Source: Candidatus Obscuribacterales bacterium (GTDB lineage: Bacteria > Cyanobacteriota > Vampirovibrionia > Obscuribacterales > Obscuribacteraceae). From it: a stretch of DNA of 64,000 bases. The notes beneath the pieces were generated by a model. That model did not search any database, was not told where the DNA came from, and worked only from the letters and a program-made list of their open reading frames with translations. Each line of letters opens with the position of its first letter. Position 1 is the first letter of the stretch. The stretch spans positions 1 through 64,000 of the forward strand of contig JAIEQI010000023.1 of the NCBI GenBank assembly GCA_019747875.1. Reading direction: 5' to 3'. Shown piece by piece: positions 10,125 through 19,120 of this stretch. A program made the translations under genes and the position numbers.

Positions 10125-12734
10125 TCAGTTGGCAGCTAGGGTCCTTAAACGCTGAATTTCCTTGTTGATTGACGGATTCTGTTGTGCGCCTTGCTCATAT
10201 GCGTCAAGAAGCTCCTTGACTGAACTCAAACTATCCTTTGAACTTGCGGCAGTAGCAAAGCTCGCAATGGATGCGATCCCAGGAGCCGAATCCTTCAAAG
10301 CCTGAGTAAAGCCATGCTTCTTATACCTATGGACTGTGTCCTGAAGCACGTGCAGTAAAGCAATATCCTGTGACGCAATCGAAGGATTAGGCTGCTTCAT
10401 GACTAGTTCAAGCACTTGCCCCAGGTATTCCGTTTCTTTACCATCCATTCTATTTTCAGTTACCAAAATCCAGGTCATATTCTCAAGTTGCCCTAACTGA
10501 TCATTCGCCCAGCGGGCCGTCGCTACGCCACGCTTAAAGTACTCTTGAGCCCGCCTAAAATCAGCGCTATCCTCAACGGCGATTCTACCCTGCATGAAAC
10601 ATAAATGCGCGGCTTGACTGAACAACTTATGCCTCTCAAACTTCCTAATTTGCTCGTCTAAGAACTCCCTTGCCTCTTGCTTGCGACCGTTTTTGCGCAG
10701 TGCGTCCAGGAGAGTTGGCAAAATCGCATAACGGAGCGAATAGTCATCTCGACAATAACGATAGGCTTTGCGCAAATCTGCTATGGCCTCACTTGCTTGT
10801 CCTTTTGAAAGATAGGCCTGCGCCCGAGCTTGTAATAGCACATATGCAAACACGCCTTTGGGTCGCAGTCTCAAGGATTCCTCAACATCAGCAATGACGG
10901 CGTCCCATCTTCTTGCAGCCATATTGATTCCACATACTTTCTCGTAAACGCTTAGCCACCCACCATCGCGTTTGTGTCCATAAGTCCTGGCACATCGCAA
11001 TGCAAGCTTCATAGTCTTTAAATCCTCCTCGGATAAATTCGAAGGGTCTATCGCGGCTAACGATGCCCGGACAGTTATCGCGTTTTCCGGTCCGTGGAGC
11101 TTCAGAGCTACGAAGTAAGCTTTCTTATCTACCAGCGACGCCTCTTTTACAAGACCACGTCGCCGCAAAATACCGGAGCGTTGCTCATAAAGATTAAAGA
11201 GATTTTGAAGCGGAATATGTGTTCGCTCGGCGCTTTCATAAACAAAATCGTGAAAAGCAGTCATGCCGTGAGCCGCCTGAACAATATGCAACTTATTTGC
11301 GCTCAAAAGAGAAACAATCAGATTGCGCTCAGCATAGTACTTGTTTTTTAGAAGAATCTGAGCGGCAGCATCCACAACAAGGGCGGCATTCAACTTCGTC
11401 TCCTCGTCCTCTTCTTTTCTAACATTCAGCTTGCCGACATCCACACTTGAGCCAAAGTTCTTCTTAGATCGATCGTCCTTTACCGTTGTCCACTTACTTG
11501 TTTTAAGACCAACGGCTTCCATAATAGCCGCTATTGCCAGCTGATTCGCCGCAACCGGGAATTCCTGCAACTGCTGAGCCAACAAGAGAAATTCTCGCGG
11601 TCTATCCCCACTTTGACTCTGGCTGCGAACCAATTCTTTCAGTTGGGCAATTTGCGCTTTTTCACCATCAAATCTCTTGTCTCGTTCAGCTTGCTTGATT
11701 TCGTTCACCAAAACGGCGCGAGAATCGACCCGGACTGAATTGGAACGTTTCTTGTTGCCCTGCAGAACAGCGGTGAGAAGCAGTCCAGAGACAACGATAG
11801 CGATACTGAAAACAAGAATCGCTGGGACTCGCCATTTAAGAGGACGCACCATGAATGGTGCCACCAGGTCGCCGAGCCGTTTTTCCTTTATACAAAGAAG
11901 ATCATGCTCAACTTCGTTCATAAATTGGTAACGGCGGGCAGGCTCTTTTTCCATGCAATGCATAACTACGCGGCACAGGGCTGCCGACCGCTCATCCTTG
12001 GACAGTAGCGAGGGAAAAGCGACCTCCTCATTCAGATGCTTGTACACATAGCCAACGGGGGTGTCAGCATCAAAGGGTGGGGAACCAAGCAACATTTCGT
12101 ACAGCACGCAACCAAACGCATAAATATCAGCGCGAGAATCAATGTTTCTCACTCCCCGGCATTGTTCCGGACTCAGGTACTGAGGAGTTCCTACCAATTG
12201 CCCAGTTCGCGTATAGGAAGCATTTGACGAGATTTCAACATGCTTTGCCAAACCAAAGTCAACCACCTTAACAGTATCGAACTCAGGCTCCGATGAAAGA
12301 AGAATGTTGCCAGGCTTGAGATCTCGATGGACTAAGTTCGCCTTATGAGCAGAACTCATGCCACTGGCGATTTGAATTGCAATATGGAGAACCCGTTCAA
12401 TAGGAAGCGCACCAAAACAGAGGATTGCAGCAAGACTCTGACCTTCCAAATACTCCATCACTATAAAAGGCTCGCCCGACTTTAGTGCTCCAAAAGCATA
12501 AAATCCACCGACATTTTTATGTGAAAGCTGAGCTAAAGCTCGTGCTTCAAGCTGAAAACGCGAATACATCTCGTCATCCGAGACGAAATCAGAATCTAGA
12601 AACTTGATTGCGACAGGGCGGTCTAGATCCAGCTGATGGGCCTTATAAACAGTGCCCATCCCACCTACCCCTGCTATGGAGAGCAGTTCGTAGCGATCGG
12701 CAATGATTTCTCCAACGAGATTTCGCCCCTTCAA
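10125..12734 (-). CDS. Ser/Thr protein kinase with TM segment and C-terminal TPR-like region
   Basis: 869 aa; kinase motifs GVGGMGTVYKA, VAIKFL, HRDLKPGNILL, DFGLAK, GTPQYLSPEQCRG; TM AILVFSIAIVVSGLLLTAVL; helical repeats after it. Confidence 0.92.
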   Translation of the reverse strand: MKGRNLVGEIIADRYELLSIAGVGGMGTVYKAHQLDLDRPVAIKFLDSDFVSDDEMYSRFQLEARALAQLSHKNVGGFYAFGALKSGEPFIVMEYLEGQSLAAILCFGALPIERVLHIAIQIASGMSSAHKANLVHRDLKPGNILLSSEPEFDTVKVVDFGLAKHVEISSNASYTRTGQLVGTPQYLSPEQCRGVRNIDSRADIYAFGCVLYEMLLGSPPFDADTPVGYVYKHLNEEVAFPSLLSKDERSAALCRVVMHCMEKEPARRYQFMNEVEHDLLCIKEKRLGDLVAPFMVRPLKWRVPAILVFSIAIVVSGLLLTAVLQGNKKRSNSVRVDSRAVLVNEIKQAERDKRFDGEKAQIAQLKELVRSQSQSGDRPREFLLLAQQLQEFPVAANQLAIAAIMEAVGLKTSKWTTVKDDRSKKNFGSSVDVGKLNVRKEEDEETKLNAALVVDAAAQILLKNKYYAERNLIVSLLSANKLHIVQAAHGMTAFHDFVYESAERTHIPLQNLFNLYEQRSGILRRRGLVKEASLVDKKAYFVALKLHGPENAITVRASLAAIDPSNLSEEDLKTMKLALRCARTYGHKRDGGWLSVYEKVCGINMAARRWDAVIADVEESLRLRPKGVFAYVLLQARAQAYLSKGQASEAIADLRKAYRYCRDDYSLRYAILPTLLDALRKNGRKQEAREFLDEQIRKFERHKLFSQAAHLCFMQGRIAVEDSADFRRAQEYFKRGVATARWANDQLGQLENMTWILVTENRMDGKETEYLGQVLELVMKQPNPSIASQDIALLHVLQDTVHRYKKHGFTQALKDSAPGIASIASFATAASSKDSLSSVKELLDAYEQGAQQNPSINKEIQRLRTLAAN

Positions 12735-12877
12735 CAGCTTTGAGCCTCCATGCCCATCACTCTGCCCGTTATCGGAACTCCCTATGATCTGATTACCCCT
12801 CAGGTATCGGTATCAAGCACAATCGGCAGCTTAACTCAAACAAAGTTCTTCAACTGAAGCCCAATGCCGCCTACCAT

Positions 12878-15556
12878 TCAAGAATGCTCAGCAAGCAAAG
12901 TCTTCAGTCTCTCTCGTTCTACTGTCAAAACAGAGCTCTTCCCTGCGCAATCTTCTACAGTATCCAGCAAAGAAACAGCTGCGGTTAAGACATCCTTCGA
13001 GTCCGTTTTAGAAAGCTTTGCGAGCAACCGAACAATGATTGCGGCAGACTCTTTCAACTCCTTGCGGTTATTGTGCTTCTTATATCGTCTTAACGCATTC
13101 GGAATCATTTGATTCGAATCGGTGAGTAAACCAGTAAGAGACTCTGGTAACACAAGAGCAATCTCCAGAGCTTGCTGTAATCCGCGCGAATTTGACGCAT
13201 CCGTTATGTTGTGGGTGATCAAAAGCCAAAACGCAGAGGCCCGCTGGTTTGCTAAGTTATTGACGGAGCGAGAAAGCTGAAGACTTTTTTCAAATGATTT
13301 CTCAGCCTCAGCATAGTCTTTTTCTTGGAGAAAAATTTCTCCGCACTGTAACAGTAAGTGGCTTTGCTCCAATATAATGTTCGCCCGCCCGAGATCAGCA
13401 AGTTCATTTTTCAAGAATTCTCTGGCTTCTGTTTTCTCGCCGGATCTAATCAAGACTCCAAAAATAGAAGGGCCGACTTGCCATCGATTCTGTGGATCAT
13501 CCTGCAGAAGCTTGTAAGCAGCCCTAAGATCTGCAAGCGACTTTCGATATTGTTTTTGACCTTGAAAAGCACGCCCTCTTACTAGCAAGAACGCTGAGGC
13601 ATCAGAGGCTGAAGGGTCCAATGAAAGTCCTTGGTTAGCATAGGAAATAGCTCTGTCAAGGTGCTTTGAGTCTATGGAAATTTGCGCTAAGTTCCTGCAG
13701 ACGAGCAACCAGGCCTCGCTCCCCCTGCTTGCATTCGCCTTCACTAATCCTGACGCAACGTTCATCGCTTCGAGATCTTCACGCGATACGTTTTGGTACA
13801 CGATGCCGGATAAATACTCTGCCGCCAACTCTGGACTTTTAGGTCCGTACAATTTCAATGTAAGGGCTATACACGTTTTCCGCATGCGCGTGGACTCTTC
13901 TTCGTTCCCGGCGGAGCGAAGCAAAAAAACCAACGCTTGGTAGAATTCCAGAAGCACCCTCGATGGCGGAATTCGCGATTTCTCCACGCTCTTAAGAAGG
14001 AAATTGTGAAATGCACAAAGCCCATACGCTCTTTGAAAACCCTGAATATTGTTTGCTGCCATGAGTGCGACTGTCAAGTTTCGATCAGCAACATATCTGT
14101 TAGCCAACAGTATCTTCGAGGCTTGATCCACGGTTCTTGCTGCCTTGAAACCGGCATCAGGATCAGCGTCCATTTTCCAAGTGAGCTGGTCAACGTCTAG
14201 ATTGGCGCTAAATACAGCGTCCTTCACATGGCTCAGGGCGGTATAAGTTGAGTCTTTAACCTTGGTCCTTTTTCTCTTGTAGGAACCGAATGCTTCTGAA
14301 ATGGAGGCCAGTGCAAGGCTATTTGCAGCCAAAGGATAAGCTTTCAGCTCCTGGGCCGTGACCAACAATGCATTGGCACGATCTTGCGAATGCTGATACA
14401 AAACTTGTTCTCTTAGCTTTCTCAAGAGAGTCGTCTCTCTGGTCAAATCTCTCTGATTTTCCGCATCCTTAACTTGCTGCAACAGGCCATCGATGGACCC
14501 ATCATCACCTCCACTAGATTGACGAATGCCGTTGACTAGCAGCCAGACAATAATGGACCCAGCAACGATGATAGAGCTAAGAATAGCAATCTGCCTCATG
14601 CCGACACGTGCAACTTCCTCTTGCACTATATTCGGTGCCTGGACATCCTTAAACCGTTTGGCCTTTACGCAAAGAATATCTTGCTGAACTTCGAGCATGC
14701 TTTGATATCGGTCTTCCGGATCCTTTTCCATGCAATGCATAATGATCCTTCGCAAAGCCATTACCGACTCATCTTTGGATGATTCGTTCGGGAAACTGAG
14801 CCTCTCATTCAAGTGCTTATAAACATAGGCCACAGGGCTGTCTGCCTCGAATGGCGGTGCACCGGTCAGCATTTCATAGAGGACACAACCGAATGCATAA
14901 ATGTCCACCCTTGCATCAAGCAGTTTAAGCCCTCGACATTGCTCAGGGCTAAGATACTGAGGTGTGCCAAGCAGCTGCCCCGTTCTTGTGTAGGCGGGGT
15001 TAGTTCCCACGTCAATGTGCTTTGCTAGGCCGAAATCGACAATCTTCACCGTATCGGGTTCAGAATCAGAAACGACAATAATGTTTCCTGGTTTTAGATC
15101 GCGGTGAATCAGTTTACTTTGGTGCGCATAGCTCATTCCATCAGTAATTTGAATAGCAATACGAAATAGACGCTCCACGCTCAGTTGGCCTTCGCTAAGA
15201 ATTGAACTCAAGCTCTGTCCTTCAAGAAGCTCCATCACGATGAATGGCGCACCGTTCTCCAAAGCTCCGAAAGCATAGAAGCCGCCAATATTTTTGTGCC
15301 AGAGCTGGGACAAAGCTCTGGCTTCGAGCTGAAAGCGCGAATACATTTCCTCATCGGATACGAACTTCAAATCGAGAAACTTGATCGCCACAATCCTGTC
15401 AAGATCAATCTGCCTCGCTTTATAGACGACACCCATGCCACCGGAACCTATGATGGAAAGGAGTTCGTAGCGATTCGCTATGATTTCTCCAACTAGGCTC
15501 TGTCCCTTCAAAAGCGCGCCCTCGTGCCCTAAGCTACCTACCCGATGAGCCACCAA
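12878..15556 (-). CDS. Ser/Thr protein kinase, tandem paralog of 10125..12734
   Basis: 892 aa; GSGGMGVVYKARQIDLDRIVAIKFLDLKFVSDEEMYSRFQLEARALSQL..., HRDLKPGNIIV, DFGLAKHID; same kinase-TM-helical repeat layout. Confidence 0.92.
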   Translation of the reverse strand: MVAHRVGSLGHEGALLKGQSLVGEIIANRYELLSIIGSGGMGVVYKARQIDLDRIVAIKFLDLKFVSDEEMYSRFQLEARALSQLWHKNIGGFYAFGALENGAPFIVMELLEGQSLSSILSEGQLSVERLFRIAIQITDGMSYAHQSKLIHRDLKPGNIIVVSDSEPDTVKIVDFGLAKHIDVGTNPAYTRTGQLLGTPQYLSPEQCRGLKLLDARVDIYAFGCVLYEMLTGAPPFEADSPVAYVYKHLNERLSFPNESSKDESVMALRRIIMHCMEKDPEDRYQSMLEVQQDILCVKAKRFKDVQAPNIVQEEVARVGMRQIAILSSIIVAGSIIVWLLVNGIRQSSGGDDGSIDGLLQQVKDAENQRDLTRETTLLRKLREQVLYQHSQDRANALLVTAQELKAYPLAANSLALASISEAFGSYKRKRTKVKDSTYTALSHVKDAVFSANLDVDQLTWKMDADPDAGFKAARTVDQASKILLANRYVADRNLTVALMAANNIQGFQRAYGLCAFHNFLLKSVEKSRIPPSRVLLEFYQALVFLLRSAGNEEESTRMRKTCIALTLKLYGPKSPELAAEYLSGIVYQNVSREDLEAMNVASGLVKANASRGSEAWLLVCRNLAQISIDSKHLDRAISYANQGLSLDPSASDASAFLLVRGRAFQGQKQYRKSLADLRAAYKLLQDDPQNRWQVGPSIFGVLIRSGEKTEAREFLKNELADLGRANIILEQSHLLLQCGEIFLQEKDYAEAEKSFEKSLQLSRSVNNLANQRASAFWLLITHNITDASNSRGLQQALEIALVLPESLTGLLTDSNQMIPNALRRYKKHNNRKELKESAAIIVRLLAKLSKTDSKDVLTAAVSLLDTVEDCAGKSSVLTVERERLKTLLAEHS

Positions 15557-15646
15557 ATCAAGCCAAAAAATTAAGAGCTTTGGTATCTGATTTGATCGTT
15601 GCCGCTCGAATGATAGGCTTTCGTTATTGGGATCTTTTGCCTCGGA

Positions 15647-17068
15647 CTAGTAGCCATCACTTGCCTTGTCTTTCGGCTGCGGTGGCTCGTTTTCAGAAGG
15701 CGCTTGTGAGTGATTTGGCCTGAGCTCTTCACTGTTTCGTCGCGATTTCTTTTCGCGATCTTTCTCTCGCTCACGATCCTTATCTCGATTTTCACGCTCT
15801 GTCACGCGCTCTTTCGCTCGTTCCTTCTCTTTGCGCTCTTCCGGTTCGTGTTTAGCTTCGCGACGATCTCCTCGCGGTTCTGGACGGGAGGGCAGCTCGT
15901 CCTCCGGTCCATCATCCTGTTTTACTGGACGAGAAACTGGAATTCGGTAGCCGCCTCCAGATCGTCGGCCTGCCTGGTACTCATCAGAGCCTTCAGCTGG
16001 CGGTCTGCCATATGGCTGGCTGCCGACCGGCGGATTAGCATAGGCTGGTTGAGATCCCGGTGCACGATCAACCCATCCGCCACCACCGGACGAGGATGCA
16101 CTACTATTTTGAGAAGCCTGACCATAAGCGCCTGGATTGTAGCCACCTCCACCACGTGCAATAACAGGTGGCAACATAAGTAATGGAGTACGCTGGTGAT
16201 AAAGCCAGCGAATCGTCGCCTTGTCCGACGGCGAAAGTTGCCGGACGATGCCGTTCACACACATAAGATCCTGATTGTACGGACTGTGCTCCTTGATCCC
16301 GAGCGCATGTCCAAACTCATGCGCCGCACGTCCCTGCAGCTTGTCGAAAGACTCGTCAGCCCGAAGTTCAATGATTACAGGGGTTCCCTGCAGAGGTTGC
16401 CCGCCGCTTGCCGCTTCTCTATTTCTGACTTCATTAGCATCGTACAAAACGGCAACTGTATTTCCGCCTGTTGAAACTCCGCCGGTCCCTTCGTCTCCGC
16501 TAAATCCATCACTCCAGAAAAGCAGGATATTAGCAAGCGTCGGATCGTCTACAAACTCGAAGGCAAATAGTCCTTCACTCTGAAACTCTTTCCATTGTTC
16601 GATACCGATTTGGGCTGCCGAACTCATACCCGGCGTCCAGGCTGCGCACTGCTGCAGCGTGGAAAAACTCGGGTCGCTCTTCATCAAACCAAGCACTTCC
16701 TGGGGGCGAGTCTGATTGATCTGCGAAATCGGCTTGTCCGACAACTTCTTACCTGGACTAATCCAGACTTTCAGCGGCATGAAGCGCGACTCCCAGCGAA
16801 CCAGCTTGTGCTGCAAGCTCGGCTCGCCAGGATTATAGACCTCCGGCGGTGCGCCCCGCGGGCGATCCTGTCCCTCTTGCAAGCTAAGCCCCCCGGCATT
16901 TGGCAGATTACTTCCAGCGCCAGAATAGTTGTTGAAATTTGCCTTCGGCAAACTTCTTGTTTGGGCCAAAGCTGGCTGGAAAAAGCCAACACCGAAGAGC
17001 GTCAGCGACAAAGCACCGGCAGTTGTTATTGAGCGTAAAGCTTCAGTCGATTTCGACATAAAACCCAT
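15647..17068 (-). CDS. Matrixin-like metalloprotease with charged C-terminal tail
   Basis: 473 aa; N-terminal hydrophobic signal-like segment; zinc motif AAHEFGHALGIKEHS; C-terminus rich in R/E/K/D. Confidence 0.8.
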   Translation of the reverse strand: MGFMSKSTEALRSITTAGALSLTLFGVGFFQPALAQTRSLPKANFNNYSGAGSNLPNAGGLSLQEGQDRPRGAPPEVYNPGEPSLQHKLVRWESRFMPLKVWISPGKKLSDKPISQINQTRPQEVLGLMKSDPSFSTLQQCAAWTPGMSSAAQIGIEQWKEFQSEGLFAFEFVDDPTLANILLFWSDGFSGDEGTGGVSTGGNTVAVLYDANEVRNREAASGGQPLQGTPVIIELRADESFDKLQGRAAHEFGHALGIKEHSPYNQDLMCVNGIVRQLSPSDKATIRWLYHQRTPLLMLPPVIARGGGGYNPGAYGQASQNSSASSSGGGGWVDRAPGSQPAYANPPVGSQPYGRPPAEGSDEYQAGRRSGGGYRIPVSRPVKQDDGPEDELPSRPEPRGDRREAKHEPEERKEKERAKERVTERENRDKDREREKDREKKSRRNSEELRPNHSQAPSENEPPQPKDKASDGY

Positions 17069-17183
17069 TGTCTAACCCAGGTCAGAAAAAACGCTTGTCA
17101 GGAGTGCATTTCTTCTACATTCTATTCCATACCCGGATAGTAAAGCACTTATAATTTAATATCTAGTTAGCTTATCTCTTCTA

Positions 17184-17891
17184 ATGGATTCAAAGGTGAT
17201 GATGCAATTGCAGATCGAACGACCAAAAGCAGAAGCGTACAGAGAATTCAGCAAAATCGTCGCGGCAGTAGTCGCAGACCTCATAAAGGAAAAGCCGAAT
17301 GCAGCGCTGGGGCTGCCAACAGGGCGAACCCCCACAGTGCTTTACGAATACCTGGCTGAACACTCTCGCAACGGTCTTGATTGGTCCAATGTTCGATGCT
17401 TTGGTCTTGACGAGTACGTAGACGCCAATGAGCAACACAGCTTCCGCCGCTTCTTGGAAGAGCATGTCTATCAGCACGCTAATGTCAATAAGAAGAACTT
17501 GTTCAATCCACTTTTAATCGACAATTACGACCTGGCGATCGCCGAACAGGGAGGGCTGGACCTGGCTATTCTCGGACTCGGGCGCAACGGCCATATTGCC
17601 TTCAACGAGCCTGGCACACCGATGCAAAGCTGGACACATTCAGTTTGGCTCAGCGAATCAACACAACACGCAAACGCTGAATTCTTTGATGGGGGACGCA
17701 TCCCAACCAGAGCCGTCACCATGGGTATTAGCACATTGTTGGCCGCCAAGCGATTGATTCTCATGGTCACAGGTACCCAGAAGAAAGAAATTTTGGAGCG
17801 CGCAATGCGTGGTCCGATCACCAGCGAAGTACCAGCATCGTTTTTGCAAACTCACGATAATTTGATGGTGTTAGCCGACTTCGACTATTAA
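17184..17891 (+). CDS. nagB: Glucosamine-6-phosphate deaminase
   Basis: 235 aa; LGLPTGRTPTVLYEYL, RCFGLDEYV, LDLAILGLGRNGHIAFNEPG, TMGISTLLAAKRLILMVTG. Confidence 0.92.
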   Translation: MDSKVMMQLQIERPKAEAYREFSKIVAAVVADLIKEKPNAALGLPTGRTPTVLYEYLAEHSRNGLDWSNVRCFGLDEYVDANEQHSFRRFLEEHVYQHANVNKKNLFNPLLIDNYDLAIAEQGGLDLAILGLGRNGHIAFNEPGTPMQSWTHSVWLSESTQHANAEFFDGGRIPTRAVTMGISTLLAAKRLILMVTGTQKKEILERAMRGPITSEVPASFLQTHDNLMVLADFDY

Positions 17892-17896
17892 TCCTC

Positions 17897-17917
17897 CAGG
17901 GTTGGAACCCTGTTTTT
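17897..17917 (+). terminator. Rho-independent terminator after nagB
   Basis: CAGGG-TTGGAA-CCCTG followed by TTTTT, 6 bp past the nagB stop. Confidence 0.7.
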
Positions 17918-17953
17918 GCGTTTAATCTAAAATGCGAACTTGCGCTAATTGTT
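17914..17953 (+). repeat. 40-bp inverted repeat, left copy
   Basis: TTTTGCGTTTAATCTAAAATGCGAACTTGCGCTAATTGTT, exact reverse complement of 28069..28108. Confidence 0.95.
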
Positions 17954-17962
17954 TAGCGGGCA

Positions 17963-18013
17963 TTGTCAGAGTGAATCAAGAATAGGGCGTTGTCAGAGTG
18001 AATCAAGAATAGG
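17963..18013 (+). repeat. Two direct copies of a 24-bp sequence, 27-bp period
   Basis: TTGTCAGAGTGAATCAAGAATAGG at 17963-17986 and 17990-18013. Confidence 0.95.
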
Positions 18014-18120
18014 TCCTGTGGCGAATTCGGTTAAATGGTTCGCGAGACATTTCATACACCCGTTGGAATTGGAAGCCCACTCGACCTGGATTCGGAGAGA
18101 CACATACATGCACCGTCGCG

Positions 18121-18173
18121 GATGGATAGATGGATAGATGGATAGATGGATAGATGGATAGATGGATAGATGG
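18121..18173 (+). repeat. Octanucleotide microsatellite (GATGGATA)n, about 6.6 copies
   Basis: Uninterrupted GATGGATA repeats read directly; just upstream of the HAD hydrolase start. Confidence 0.97.
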
Positions 18174-18218
18174 AAAAATAAAACGAACGATTGATCGGAG
18201 TGCGTGAGAAAGTTCCAT

Positions 18219-18851
18219 ATGAAAAATGCAATTAAGGCGTTCATTTTTGATTTCGGCAACGTGTTGAGCTTGCCACCACATCCGGAGCACATGTCCTTGA
18301 TGGCAAAATTTTTTGATGCTGATCCCGAAAAGTTCGAGAAGGCCTATTTTCAATGGCGCAACAACTACGATGATGGAAGCTACGCCCAGCATGACTACTG
18401 GCATGCTGTTGGCAAAACACTCGGAAAGCAAATTACCGAAAAACACTCAGCCGAGCTTTTCGATCTCGACTTTAAAATGTGGTTTCGCGAACCGAATCCG
18501 ATAACAGTAAATTGGGTCAAACATCTAAGCGACTCAGGATACAAAGTCGCGCTTCTATCCAACATGCCGGGCGATCATCAACTGCATCTGGATCTGCACT
18601 GCCAGTGGTTCCCAAAATTTCACCATCGCACTTTCTCCGGCGTCATTAAATGCGCAAAACCCCATCCGGATATCTATCACCACTGCCTTACAGGCTTAGG
18701 CGTCGAGGCTCCCGATACAATCTTCATCGATGACAATGAGGACAACATCAAAGCGGCAAAATCACTTGGAATTAATGCCATTCACTTTTCCGATGCACAT
18801 AAAGCAGCGGAGGAGATTCGAAGCAAACATTCGATCGACTTGCCGATCTAG
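18219..18851 (+). CDS. HAD-superfamily hydrolase (HAD-IA type)
   Basis: MKNAIKAFIFDFGNVLSLP, LLSNMPGDHQLHLDL, CAKPHPDIYHHCL, IFIDDNEDNIKAAKSLGINAIHF; alternative GTG start at 18204. Confidence 0.88.
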   Translation: MKNAIKAFIFDFGNVLSLPPHPEHMSLMAKFFDADPEKFEKAYFQWRNNYDDGSYAQHDYWHAVGKTLGKQITEKHSAELFDLDFKMWFREPNPITVNWVKHLSDSGYKVALLSNMPGDHQLHLDLHCQWFPKFHHRTFSGVIKCAKPHPDIYHHCLTGLGVEAPDTIFIDDNEDNIKAAKSLGINAIHFSDAHKAAEEIRSKHSIDLPI

Positions 18852-19120
18852 CAAAACACATCTAGACCTCGACCAGAAATAGTATCTCAAAAATTCCTGA
18901 TTCAGGAATTTTTCATGGCAGTACCTCTAACTTCTATAACGGAAAGATATTTCAGCCCCCAGCACAGCGGCGCCTTGCCGGCAGGTGTGAGAGGAGGGCA
19001 GAGCCGGGGTATATAGGTGGAGCAGAACCTTACTCTTGAGAAATTTGACTTCGCGCGCTCGGATGCAGTGCGCCCTCTGTTTCTGCAGGCTCCCAACGAT
19101 TTAACGAGTCGATTGATGTC

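Noticed and set aside
15710-16183. 157-aa + strand ORF opposite the metalloprotease
   Set aside because: Antisense to a well-supported gene; composition reflects the charged C-terminal tail read in reverse.
17993-18446. Minus-strand ORFs with SIYPSIHLSIYPS repeats
   Set aside because: Produced by translating the GATGGATA microsatellite and HAD gene antisense; no coding support.
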